Positions 17,448-25,469 of a stretch of DNA of 64,000 nt are shown here, in pieces (the stretch's first letter is position 1; each line of letters begins with the position of its first letter). The DNA is from Solitalea agri (lineage in GTDB: Bacteria; Bacteroidota; Bacteroidia; Sphingobacteriales; Sphingobacteriaceae): the NCBI RefSeq assembly GCF_023914155.1, contig NZ_JAMWYS010000035.1, forward strand, positions 94,016-158,015. The letters run 5' to 3'. Position numbers and translations under genes: made by a program. The notes under the pieces were generated by a model. It had not been told where the DNA came from, made no database searches, and saw only the letters and a list, made by a program, of their open reading frames with translations.

Positions 17448-17939
17448 ATGAAAAAGCTAACTAACATTTATAAGAGTGGAGCCGGGTTGCTTGCTTTTAT
17501 ACTAATTAACAGTATTTTTTTGGTGGCATGCAGTAGCAATGATGATGGTCAATCAGGCAGTAGCAACACAGTTAAATATTCTGGAACATTCACCAAGTCA
17601 AACAGCTCGGTAACTACCTCTGCTACCGGAACTGTCACCGCTACTTTAAATAAAACAACCAACGAGTTAGCCTATACTGTAAACTGGAATAATCTGACAA
17701 GTACGATTGCCGGAATGCATTTTCACGATAACGGACCTATAATCGCTGAAATCAGTGGATTTGCAACTTCTATTACCGGAACCTATTCAAATAAAGCAAT
17801 GTTTACTGCAACGCAGGTAACTGATTTAGGCTCAGGGAAAATATACGTGCAAATACACACAGCAAATTATCCAGGAGGCGAGGTCATCGCTACTTTGAGC
17901 AAAACTGGAGGATCACAGAATCCACCATCTGGTTACTAA
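17448..17939 (+). CDS. CHRD-domain lipoprotein
   Basis: 163 aa. Lipoprotein signal with Cys near residue 28 (LVACSSNDDG), then a single CHRD (chordin-like) domain: MHFHDNGP in the middle and the typical end VQIHTANYPGGEVIATL. CHRD domains in bacteria are extracytoplasmic and of unknown biochemical role. First of four closely spaced envelope genes (gaps of 7-15 bases) running to 19875, so likely an operon with the cytochrome-like, YceI and DUF5777 genes. Confidence 0.88.
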   Translation: MKKLTNIYKSGAGLLAFILINSIFLVACSSNDDGQSGSSNTVKYSGTFTKSNSSVTTSATGTVTATLNKTTNELAYTVNWNNLTSTIAGMHFHDNGPIIAEISGFATSITGTYSNKAMFTATQVTDLGSGKIYVQIHTANYPGGEVIATLSKTGGSQNPPSGY

Positions 17940-17951
17940 TAGTGATTAAGT

Positions 17952-18326
17952 ATGCAAAAGGAAATTATTGTTATGCTTTCCCTTGTTTTTTTGATGAGCT
18001 GTACGCGTATGGCGCCCGAAACAGATCCAGATACTGACGGTTCTGCAAACTGCACTCCATTGTTTCCTGATAAGCAAGTGACCTATAACGGATATGTAAA
18101 AAGAATAGTAGCAACTCACTGTACAATAACCTGCCATAAGGGTGGTAATAATCCGGGACCCGGGAACTTCACCACTTATGCTGGATTAAGGCCTTTTGCT
18201 AATGATATTTTTTATTTCAGGGTAGTACAGGATAATGCCGATATGCCACAAGGACGAGCTCCTCTTCCTAAAGCAGTCCGCGATTCGTTGAATATTTGGT
18301 TAAAGAACTGTATTCCGGAGAACTAA
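17952..18326 (+). CDS. small lipoprotein with cytochrome-c-like CX3CH motif
   Basis: 124 aa. The lipobox LMSC is near residues 14-17. The middle reads VTYNGYVKRIVATHCTITCHKGG, similar to the start of c-type cytochrome domains (planctomycete-type), but the haem motif is C-T-I-T-C-H, with three residues between the cysteines rather than two. A Met in DNADMPQGRAPL could be the distal haem ligand, as in the usual MP..g.pL segment. Probably a lipid-anchored mono-haem protein, or a descendant that no longer binds haem. Operon with CHRD and YceI genes. Confidence 0.65.
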   Translation: MQKEIIVMLSLVFLMSCTRMAPETDPDTDGSANCTPLFPDKQVTYNGYVKRIVATHCTITCHKGGNNPGPGNFTTYAGLRPFANDIFYFRVVQDNADMPQGRAPLPKAVRDSLNIWLKNCIPEN

Positions 18327-18341
18327 AAAGAGTAGTTAATC

Positions 18342-18905
18342 ATGAAAAAGATTTTGTTCATAGTTAATCTGATTGCTTTCATAGGAGCAGGCGAGTGCTT
18401 GGCTCAGGGGCAACTTGTGAGCAGAAATGTATTGTTGAGTTTTTTCTCTTCTGCTCCTATTGAAGACATAAAGGCCGAAACTAAGACAGGGTACTCGATT
18501 TTAGACTTACAAACTAATAACATTTATTTTAAGGTGGATATACGATCATTCAAATTTAGAAAGGGATTAATGCAAGAGCATTTCAACGAAAATTACATGG
18601 AAAGTGACAAATATCCCTACGCTGAATTTAAAGGAAAAATTAAGGAGCCGGTTGATTTCTCTAAGGATGGAACCTACGACGTTACCGTTATTGGAGATCT
18701 CTTATTGCATAATGTAAAGCAAAACTATTCCGCTAAGGCCGTTCTAAGTATCAAAAATGGCAATATCTCCGGCTCTTCTAATTTTCCGGTTAAACTGGTG
18801 GATCATAATATCAAGATCCCAACTTTACTGATTAAAAATATTGCTGAAGTGGTGCAGGTGACGGTAAATGTAACATATGAAAACACCCTTGCAAAGAAAA
18901 TGTGA
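18342..18905 (+). CDS. YceI-family protein
   Basis: 187 aa; signal peptide about 1-21 (ending CLAQG). YceI proteins are lipocalin-like barrels that bind isoprenoid-type lipids. Family features: HFNENYMESDKYPYAEFKG (about 79-97) and the later LLHNVKQNYSAKA. It is shorter at the N-terminus than classic YceI and lacks the usual W-D/S-F-I-V opening, so it belongs to a divergent Bacteroidota branch. Lies 15 bases after the cytochrome-like gene and 7 before DUF5777. Confidence 0.85.
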   Translation: MKKILFIVNLIAFIGAGECLAQGQLVSRNVLLSFFSSAPIEDIKAETKTGYSILDLQTNNIYFKVDIRSFKFRKGLMQEHFNENYMESDKYPYAEFKGKIKEPVDFSKDGTYDVTVIGDLLLHNVKQNYSAKAVLSIKNGNISGSSNFPVKLVDHNIKIPTLLIKNIAEVVQVTVNVTYENTLAKKM

Positions 18906-18912
18906 ACCCTAG

Positions 18913-19875
18913 ATGAAAGCAGTATATTTACTTATTTTTAGTTGTTTGCTAACACTTAATACAATGGCTCAGCAAACTGATTCAGTAAAAACACTTGATA
19001 CATTAAATACAAATTTATCAAGTGATATCCCGGTTATTGCTACATTTAAATCGGGGCTGATCATCAATGGCCAATCGAATGAAACACTTCACAAATCTGA
19101 CCTCCTTGTTGATATAGCTCACCGTTTCGGAGATATAGGTGGTGCTAATGGAGGTGTTCACAATTTTTACGGTTTAGACAATTCAACCGACATCCTGATT
19201 TCGCTTAAATACGGAATTACGGACAGGTTTATGATAGGTGCTGGCAGGGCAAAAGGAGCTCCTAATGGAGTTAACACATTTCAAAAGGAGCTCTATTATT
19301 TTAGTTTAAAATACAGACTACTGCAACAAACAGAAAATGATCATATTCCGATTGCGGTTACTTTGTACGGTAATTCTGTGATATGTGGAATGGAGCCGTT
19401 GGATCTGGCTACTTCTGATGCCAATTTTCAAAAATTTGGAGAGCGTATGAGTTATACTCTTCAGGCAATAGTTGCCCGCAAGTTTAGCCGTAATTTCTCT
19501 CTTTCATTAATGCCAACATATGTACGGCGTAACTATGTATCTTACCAGGACATGAATGATTTATTTGCTTTAGGCGCAGGCGCGAGGCTGAAGTTTTCAA
19601 AAAGGATGGCAATTGTGGCCGACTATTTTCATGCATTCAGAACTCAGGAAAGCAAAGATTACTATGAAACAGCACAAGACTTTAAGTTTTATGATGCATT
19701 GGGCGTGGGTTTAGAAATAGAAACTGGGGGGCATGTGTTTAATTTAAGTTTTACCAACTCAACTGCTATATTGGATACGCAGTATGTTCCTAGCACAAGC
19801 TCTGCCTGGTCGAAAGGGCAGTTTCGCTGGGGATTTAATATTTCAAGGACTTTTACATTGTCAAAGAATAAATAA
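18913..19875 (+). CDS. DUF5777 family outer-membrane beta-barrel
   Basis: 320 aa; signal peptide about 1-19 (TMAQQ). Contains the DUF5777 opening: FKSGLIINGQSNETLHK, then HRFGDIGG and NFYGLDNSTDI, followed by alternating beta strands (YGITDRFMIGAGRAKG and similar) to the end, ISRTF. Expected to be an outer-membrane barrel. Last of the CHRD/cytochrome-like/YceI/DUF5777 group. The ECF sigma gene starts 52 bases later and may be in the same transcript. Function unknown. Confidence 0.85.
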   Translation: MKAVYLLIFSCLLTLNTMAQQTDSVKTLDTLNTNLSSDIPVIATFKSGLIINGQSNETLHKSDLLVDIAHRFGDIGGANGGVHNFYGLDNSTDILISLKYGITDRFMIGAGRAKGAPNGVNTFQKELYYFSLKYRLLQQTENDHIPIAVTLYGNSVICGMEPLDLATSDANFQKFGERMSYTLQAIVARKFSRNFSLSLMPTYVRRNYVSYQDMNDLFALGAGARLKFSKRMAIVADYFHAFRTQESKDYYETAQDFKFYDALGVGLEIETGGHVFNLSFTNSTAILDTQYVPSTSSAWSKGQFRWGFNISRTFTLSKNK

Positions 19876-19927
19876 AGGCTGATATAATAAAATTGATTGA
19901 GCAACTTATAGTGACAAGTGTATTTGC

Positions 19928-20515
19928 ATGACAGATGAACAACTAGGCCTATTAATAAAGGGTTGTGTGAATAATGATAGACAGAGCCAGAAAATGCTTT
20001 ATCAGGCGTTTTATGGCTTTGCCATGAGCATTTGTTTACGTTATGCAGCGAGTAGGTATGAAGCAGCCGAAGTGGTGAACGAAGGGTTCTTTAAAGTTTT
20101 TACCAACATCGAAAAGTTTGATTCTACCCGACCATTTAAGAGTTGGTTGAGTTCGATCATGCATAATGCCTCAATTGATTTTTACAGGGCCAATATTAAA
20201 AGAACTTTATCCGATGATCTGGAGTCGGTGCCTGAAATAGAAATTAGTGCTTCTGTTGAGCAAAAACTGGCATATGACGATTTGCTTGAGATGGTTCAAC
20301 AGCTTCCACCTGCATACAGAGCGGTTTTTAACCTTTACGCAATCGACGGTTATTCTCATGATGAAATCGGGAAAATGCTGCATATCTCTTCTGGTACATC
20401 AAAGTCAAATTTATTTAAAGCCAGAATGAAGCTGCAGAAAATGCTTACGAAAGTGCATAATGGCATGGATGTAAAGGATGCATTAATTATGAATATTAAT
20501 CAATCAGCTGGATAG
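19928..20515 (+). CDS. ECF-type RNA polymerase sigma factor
   Basis: 195 aa. Region 2 (about 25-95, with FKSWLSSIMHNASIDFYRA as the -10-melting part) and region 4 with a helix-turn-helix (LPPAYRAVFNLYAIDGYSHDEIGKMLHISSGTSKSNLFKARMKL split across about 132-175). Typical Bacteroidota ECF sigma. The gene after it, 12 bases on, encodes a single-pass membrane protein that is its likely anti-sigma partner. It may control the envelope genes just upstream. Confidence 0.93.
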   Translation: MTDEQLGLLIKGCVNNDRQSQKMLYQAFYGFAMSICLRYAASRYEAAEVVNEGFFKVFTNIEKFDSTRPFKSWLSSIMHNASIDFYRANIKRTLSDDLESVPEIEISASVEQKLAYDDLLEMVQQLPPAYRAVFNLYAIDGYSHDEIGKMLHISSGTSKSNLFKARMKLQKMLTKVHNGMDVKDALIMNINQSAG

Positions 20516-20527
20516 AAATAGGGGACG

Positions 20528-21748
20528 ATGAAGGAAAAAAATAAATTAGACGGTTTGTTCAAGGATGCTTTTGACAAAGCAGGCGAACCTATTGCTTTTA
20601 GCGAGCAGGAATGGGGTCTGCTTGAGAAGCGGTTGGACAAGAAAGATCGTAAGAGAACACCTATATTCTGGATTAGCCTTGTAGGCGGTATTGCTGCCTG
20701 CCTGGCCTTGGTGTTTATTTGGTTCCAGGCACCTCAATCTGCAAAACAAGGGGAACAAAACCTTTCAAGCAAGCCTTTAACTAAGCCCACGGAGCAAGCA
20801 ATCGTTAAAAGTAAAACAGACAAATCTGCTAATACAGTTTCAGAGGTAAAACCAATTGTCAGCAATAAGCCCTTACTTCCATTTAGTGAGAAAGAATCTA
20901 AAAACGATCTTTCAACTAATTATTTAACTTATACACAAGAAGGTGGTCAGCAAGCAAAAAATGATGGCTATATGCCACAGAAGGTCAACCCAATTAGTTC
21001 TATCAGCAAAGATTTAACTTCTGATACTAACAAAGCGGTTTTAACTGAACCTTTAAGAACCCAAGGTGTTGAAGGAGTTGGAATTGCAAAAGCTTCTGGT
21101 TTGAAAAAAGAAAAGTCCAATCGTCAGTTTGGTAAATTTACTTTTACGGTAAGTGCAGCCCCTTCATTTAATGGAGTGAATACCTTAAAAGATGCAAGTT
21201 TAGGTGGTGATTTTGGAGGTTTTCTTACCATGAGCTTAACCAAAAAGTTGAGTGTTAGCACTGGCGCTATTTACGCTAAAAAGGTGTATTCAACAGGCTA
21301 TGAGAATTATAATCCTGTAAACCCATTGCCGTTTAGTTATACACCGACTTCAATTGATGCTGATTGTCGGGTGTTGGATATTCCATTGAATATTAATTAC
21401 CGTGTTTTTGAAAAGCGCAGGGATGCGATATCCATTACCACCGGTTTATCATCCTATATCATGCTGAATGAGGATTATCACTTCAACTATAACTATTCAT
21501 CTCCATCCGATCCTCAAAATTATTCAGTAAATAACCAGAATAAACATTGGTTTAATGTAGTTAATCTTCAGTTGCAATATGAACGTAAACTGTCGCCTGG
21601 AACCAGCTTAGGAATTCAGCCGTTTATGAAAATTCCAATAAATGGGGTTGGCTATTCAAGGGTTGACTTAAAATCGATCGGAGTTGCGATTAACTTTAAT
21701 ATTAACCTGAATACAAACGGAAAGAGCAAGGCGAAGAGCGGAAACTAA
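20528..21748 (+). CDS. membrane protein with anti-sigma-like N-terminus and beta-barrel-like C-terminus
   Basis: 406 aa. Residues 1-44 are charged and presumably cytosolic (includes FSEQEWGLLEKRLD, a motif shared by sigma-partner proteins in this phylum). A single membrane helix spans about 45-66, a low-complexity Ser/Lys/Pro linker 70-195, and a C-terminal part (about 200-400) has PorT-like outer-membrane beta strands (FTFTVSAAPSFNG, FLTMSLTKKLSVSTGAIYAKK, LGIQPFMKIPING). An inner-membrane anchor combined with barrel strands is puzzling. Partner of the ECF sigma upstream by spacing and order; function inferred. Confidence 0.75.
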   Translation: MKEKNKLDGLFKDAFDKAGEPIAFSEQEWGLLEKRLDKKDRKRTPIFWISLVGGIAACLALVFIWFQAPQSAKQGEQNLSSKPLTKPTEQAIVKSKTDKSANTVSEVKPIVSNKPLLPFSEKESKNDLSTNYLTYTQEGGQQAKNDGYMPQKVNPISSISKDLTSDTNKAVLTEPLRTQGVEGVGIAKASGLKKEKSNRQFGKFTFTVSAAPSFNGVNTLKDASLGGDFGGFLTMSLTKKLSVSTGAIYAKKVYSTGYENYNPVNPLPFSYTPTSIDADCRVLDIPLNINYRVFEKRRDAISITTGLSSYIMLNEDYHFNYNYSSPSDPQNYSVNNQNKHWFNVVNLQLQYERKLSPGTSLGIQPFMKIPINGVGYSRVDLKSIGVAINFNINLNTNGKSKAKSGN

Positions 21749-22236
21749 ACAAGTTTCATTCGCATTACGTAGTCATTTAGTACGAATTTACCATAAGGAA
21801 TATCTACTTCTTCATGAACCTTAAAGCCCAGTTTGTCATAAAACTGCTTGGCTTTATTATATCGGTTAACATTCAGTTCTAAAATCTCAGCACCTTTTGG
21901 TTTAATTTCACTAATAACCGAGTCAATTAGAAAACGACCAATTCCTTTTCCCTGGGTTAGAGGTAAAACGTAAAGCTTGTGAATTTTATAAATATTTTCA
22001 TCGGTTTTGGAAAAAGAAGAAAAGCCTAAAGGAATATCATTTTCATAGACAATGATGAATGTATTGCCTTCTTGTTGTTGTTTTCGTAAGGCTTCAGGAG
22101 TATACATATTGCTATACATGTATTCTATTTGTTCATCAGAGATAATTCCTTTGTAGGTTTGTTTCCAGGTTTGGTCAGCAAGCGCAACAATAATATCAAT
22201 ATCTTGCGAAGTGGCAATTTTGTAGGTATAAGTCAT
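21745..22236 (-). CDS. GNAT family N-acetyltransferase
   Basis: 163 aa, single GNAT domain. Conserved beta4 and acetyl-CoA loop: KLYVLPLTQGKGIGRFLIDSV (about 91-111; Q-G-K-G-I-G). The end reads NVNRYNKAKQFYDKLGFKVHEEVDIPYGKFVLNDYVM, typical of YitI/PaiA-like acetyltransferases. Substrate unknown. Its start codon overlaps the stop of the upstream TPK-like gene by one base, implying translational coupling, and its 3' end overlaps the convergent membrane protein gene by four bases. Confidence 0.9.
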   Translation of the reverse strand: MTYTYKIATSQDIDIIVALADQTWKQTYKGIISDEQIEYMYSNMYTPEALRKQQQEGNTFIIVYENDIPLGFSSFSKTDENIYKIHKLYVLPLTQGKGIGRFLIDSVISEIKPKGAEILELNVNRYNKAKQFYDKLGFKVHEEVDIPYGKFVLNDYVMRMKLV

Positions 22237-22817
22237 CAGGCTAGTTTTTCAACTACAAAAATAGGCGATTTTGTTGTCGAGAATGTCACAATTCCATTGT
22301 TTTCTGTTTCAAAAACATCCTTATCGATTTGTCTGACACCTGTCATCGAATACTGATTCTCAGGGTTAAAGTTGATGATAGTCAGTTGTTCGTTAGCAGC
22401 AAACCATTTTTCAAGTTTGCTTTTTACAGGAAAGATCTTGGAATTTTTGTTTAATAGAACAATATCAATATGAGGGATACAATCTACCAATCCAGCTAAT
22501 TCATTTTGCTCGGCAATAATATTTACAGATGGAAACTCGTCCTCGATCAAATATTTAACGGCTTCATTTAATGAGTTAGAGGTTAATATGATTGTTTTGG
22601 TAGACTCTTGAAACGGATCTGTTTCTGAAGAGTTAGTTGTAAAAACAGCGTCTATTTTTATCTCTTTGGAAAGGAGGTTTTCTAACTCGTTTTCAAAAAC
22701 AAATACCACCGGATTCCACTCCAATAGCTGTCCTAAATACTCATCATTAAAATCAGTATATGACGAAACAATTAATGCAGGTTCCTGCTTTTCCCGAACG
22801 ATATGATGTGATGACAT
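22236..22817 (-). CDS. degenerate thiamine-pyrophosphokinase-like protein
   Basis: 193 aa. The opening MSSHHIVREKQEPALI, the QLLEWNPVVFV strand and the end IDIVLLNKNSKIFPVKSKLEKWF align with the Bacteroidota thiamine pyrophosphokinase group as I remember it. The catalytic motifs of TPK are missing: the GD-D-S/GDFD block is TTNSSETD, the DQxxTDxxK block is SNSLNEAVK, and the GxxxDH block is not recognisable. It is probably a pseudoenzyme with a retained fold. It precedes a GNAT gene with a one-base overlap and lies 6 kb from the TPP-riboswitch-controlled receptor. Family assignment is moderate; loss of motifs is visible. Confidence 0.6.
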   Translation of the reverse strand: MSSHHIVREKQEPALIVSSYTDFNDEYLGQLLEWNPVVFVFENELENLLSKEIKIDAVFTTNSSETDPFQESTKTIILTSNSLNEAVKYLIEDEFPSVNIIAEQNELAGLVDCIPHIDIVLLNKNSKIFPVKSKLEKWFAANEQLTIINFNPENQYSMTGVRQIDKDVFETENNGIVTFSTTKSPIFVVEKLA

Positions 22818-22960
22818 TTATTCGAAATACTATTTTGGTTTATAGACTAAAAGGCAGTAAATCTAATTTATTATTCGGTTTCTGCCTTAAAAAAACTGCT
22901 TAAAATACAGACAAATATGGAGTGTTTTTTGTAAATTATTAAGTCATAATCTCTCTCTTT

Positions 22961-23812
22961 ATGAAAACACCTCTACACCTTTCCCCCCTTTATTTATCTT
23001 TTTTCCTGATGTCTTCCTGCAGCCAAATGAGCCGTACAGATGCGACTTCAGAGATGTCAGTGCAAATTGTAGAGAATTTGTCATACGGCAATGATCCGGA
23101 GCAAAAAGTTGATATACTTTTGCCCTCAATGCGCAATGATCAAACCAAGGTGATGTTGTTTTTGCATGGAGGATCTTGGAAAAAGGGCGATAAATCAGAT
23201 TATACACCTGCTCTTAAGGCCTTCGCCCAACGAGGGTTCGTAATTGTTAATATGAATTATCGGCTGGCCGAAAAGAATAAAAATAAGTTCCCGGTACAGA
23301 TGGATGATATTACGGCGGTAATTAATATGCTGGATAAACGGTCTCATGAGTGGGGATTTGGCTTAAAGAATATTGGTATTTCGGGGCATAGTGCCGGAGC
23401 GCATCTTGCCCTTCTGTATAGTTATCATTTTAATAAAACGGGGAAAGTTAAGGCTGTTGCTGCTTTGGCTCCAGTTTCCGATCTCACAGATGCAGGTCGA
23501 TTAGGAAACGCAGAATACCAAAATCCAATCGCTAACTTTTTAGGTAAAAAATTCCTTCAAGATTCTACCTTGTGGGCAGCAGCCAGTCCTTACTGGATGG
23601 TAACTGCAGGAGCTGTCCCGACCTTACTATTTCATGGAACTGAAGACAGGGTGGTCCCCATTAATCAAAGTGCCAAGCTCGAGAAGCGCCTAGAAAGCCT
23701 GAATGTTCCCTCTAAATTCATTAAGTACGATGCCGGGCATGTTTGGCTGGGAGCTGATTTAAGAGACACCCGAGACAATGTTATTAAATGGATGAATACC
23801 TACTTAAACTGA
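22961..23812 (+). CDS. lipoprotein alpha/beta-hydrolase (esterase)
   Basis: 283 aa. Lipobox at MSSC (Cys20). Alpha/beta-hydrolase of the BD-FAE/carboxylesterase type: oxyanion loop HGGSW (69-73), nucleophile Ser144 in GHSAGAH, acid in GTEDRVVP and His in AGHVWLG. Substrate unknown; related enzymes cleave acyl or feruloyl esters. Immediately followed by a paralogue of the same layout (18-base gap), a recent tandem duplication or diverged pair. Anchored to a membrane, probably facing the periplasm or the cell surface. Confidence 0.88.
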   Translation: MKTPLHLSPLYLSFFLMSSCSQMSRTDATSEMSVQIVENLSYGNDPEQKVDILLPSMRNDQTKVMLFLHGGSWKKGDKSDYTPALKAFAQRGFVIVNMNYRLAEKNKNKFPVQMDDITAVINMLDKRSHEWGFGLKNIGISGHSAGAHLALLYSYHFNKTGKVKAVAALAPVSDLTDAGRLGNAEYQNPIANFLGKKFLQDSTLWAAASPYWMVTAGAVPTLLFHGTEDRVVPINQSAKLEKRLESLNVPSKFIKYDAGHVWLGADLRDTRDNVIKWMNTYLN

Positions 23813-23830
23813 ATGCTTTAGCTTAAATTT

Positions 23831-24691
23831 ATGCGACAACAAGCATTATTTATGAAGACGCTTTCAACCCTGCTTCTTTTTCTGCTACTGGTTACATCAT
23901 GTAAGCAAAATTTTAATGAACCTGAACCGGTATTAGAGGCAAAGCAGATCATGGATGTTTCTTATGGCAATGCAACCGAACAAACCTTTGATGTTTACTT
24001 GCCTAAAGGAAGAGGCTCTTCGACGAAGATTATTGTTTTTTTTCATGGTGGAGGTTGGAAAGATGAAGACAAAAGCATGTATGCACCATTGCTCACCTAT
24101 TTTGTTGATAATGGATTTGCAGTAATAAATGCCAATTACCGATTGGCAAAAGATAATGCTGATAAGTTTCCGGTTCAAATGCAGGATATCGAACAGGTTA
24201 TTGATCAGGTTTTGTCCGACCATAATGAATATTCAGTTTCTGATAAAATTGCCCTTGCTGGCAATAGTGCAGGCGCTCATTTGGTGTTGCTTTATGCTTA
24301 CGCCTATGATACCAACGGCAGGGTAAAAGCAGTTGCCGCTCAATCGGCGCCAACTGACCTTGTTCAAGCCGCTAACTCTGGAAATACACAGGCAATAAAT
24401 ACAGTTACTTATTTCCTTGGAAAAACCTATGATGAAGATGCCGAGCTATGGAAGAACGCCAGTCCTTATTGGAAAGTAACTGCTAATGCGCCGCCAACTA
24501 TCCTTTTTGTAGGGGAGAAGGACGATGTGGTGGTGCCGCAACAAAGTGTTTCACTTCAACAGCGACTAAATACATTACAAGTGAAAAATCAGCTGATAAG
24601 ATATCCTAATGAGGGGCATGCATGGTTGGGGGCTAACCTGAATGATACCAGGAAAAAGATAGTTGACTGGCTTAATGCTAATGTAGATTGA
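23831..24691 (+). CDS. lipoprotein alpha/beta-hydrolase (esterase), paralogue
   Basis: 286 aa, tandem paralogue of the preceding esterase. Oxyanion loop HGGGW (72-76), nucleophile Ser147 in GNSAGAH, acid in GEKDDVVVP, His in EGHAWLG. Lipobox VTSC (Cys24). A second ATG at codon 8 (23852) would give the more typical signal MKTLSTLLLF; neither start has a clear ribosome site and the longer one is kept here. The nucleophile elbow differs (GNSAG against GHSAG), suggesting different substrates. Confidence 0.87.
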   Translation: MRQQALFMKTLSTLLLFLLLVTSCKQNFNEPEPVLEAKQIMDVSYGNATEQTFDVYLPKGRGSSTKIIVFFHGGGWKDEDKSMYAPLLTYFVDNGFAVINANYRLAKDNADKFPVQMQDIEQVIDQVLSDHNEYSVSDKIALAGNSAGAHLVLLYAYAYDTNGRVKAVAAQSAPTDLVQAANSGNTQAINTVTYFLGKTYDEDAELWKNASPYWKVTANAPPTILFVGEKDDVVVPQQSVSLQQRLNTLQVKNQLIRYPNEGHAWLGANLNDTRKKIVDWLNANVD

Positions 24692-24699
24692 TAAAGCAA

Positions 24700-24734
24700 A
24701 ATGGTTGAATTGTTACGGAAACTATTCAACCATT
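24700..24734. terminator. hairpin between convergent genes
   Basis: AATGGTTGAAT (24700-24710) pairs perfectly with ATTCAACCATT (24724-24734) around a 13-nt loop. No strong T-tract follows on either strand, but its position between the esterase stop and the thiE stop suggests a shared terminator. Confidence 0.6.
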
Positions 24735-24748
24735 CTACAATACTACTA

Positions 24749-25387
24749 TTAATACATCTTTTTATAAATCTCTTTATAAACTGCTTCGGGATTATCAGCA
24801 AGGTTGATTGCAGAGCAAACAGCAACACCGTGAATGCCGGTTTTTAATAATTCTTCCACGTGTTCCGGTTTAATTCCCCCGGCGGCAATTACAGGCAGGT
24901 CAATTCCTTCATTCTTCATCCTTTCAATTATAGATGAATAATCTTCAAGAGTTAAATGACCTACACTATACTTGATGGTGGTTGTTGGTTTATACGGTCC
25001 CAGGCCAACATAATCAGCTCCAGAATGATAAACAGCCTTAATCTGTTCAAATGTATGTGCCGAGCCGCCAATTACTTTGCTGTCACCCAGTATTTCACGG
25101 GCTTGCTCAACCGAAATGTCAGCCATTTCAATGTGTACACCCTGAGCGTCTTCTACGGTATTTACCACGTCCACATTTGAGCAAACGATCAGGGTTGCTC
25201 CCCAATCATCGCAAATATTTGCGATCTGTCGTGCCTCGGCAATCCATTCTTCAGTTGAATGCTTATTTTTTGTACGGTACTGAATCCATTTTGCGCCGGC
25301 TTTACAAGCCATTTCAGCCTGTTGAGCATGACTGAAATGATCCATGTCGAGCGTGAGGTAATGGAATTTTTCTATGTGTTTTTTCAT
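24749..25387 (-). CDS. thiE: thiamine-phosphate synthase (ThiE/TenI superfamily)
   Basis: 212 aa TIM barrel. ThiE couples HMP-pyrophosphate and thiazole phosphate into thiamine phosphate. Seen: IQYRTKNK (R and K of the pyrophosphate site), GVHIEMAD where canonical enzymes have GVHLGQxD, GGSAHTFEQ, VGLGPYKPTTTIKY (TxTK-like block) and IAAGGIKPEH. The GQ-to-EM change makes it divergent, and TenI-like function is the alternative. It stands alone, 83 bases after a DinB gene, with no TPP riboswitch directly upstream. The riboswitch at 28.7 kb controls a receptor in the same orientation upstream of it. Confidence 0.85.
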   Translation of the reverse strand: MKKHIEKFHYLTLDMDHFSHAQQAEMACKAGAKWIQYRTKNKHSTEEWIAEARQIANICDDWGATLIVCSNVDVVNTVEDAQGVHIEMADISVEQAREILGDSKVIGGSAHTFEQIKAVYHSGADYVGLGPYKPTTTIKYSVGHLTLEDYSSIIERMKNEGIDLPVIAAGGIKPEHVEELLKTGIHGVAVCSAINLADNPEAVYKEIYKKMY

Positions 25388-25469
25388 TTTATTGCAATTG
25401 GCTTTTAGCTCTTAGCGTTTATTGATTTTAAAATTTGATTTAAGTATTGCTAACAGCTACTGGATACAT

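Noticed and set aside
20528..21748. Frameshifted fusion of two genes
   Set aside because: The reading frame is continuous, the linker is long and low-complexity, and similar layouts exist beside ECF sigma genes in this phylum.
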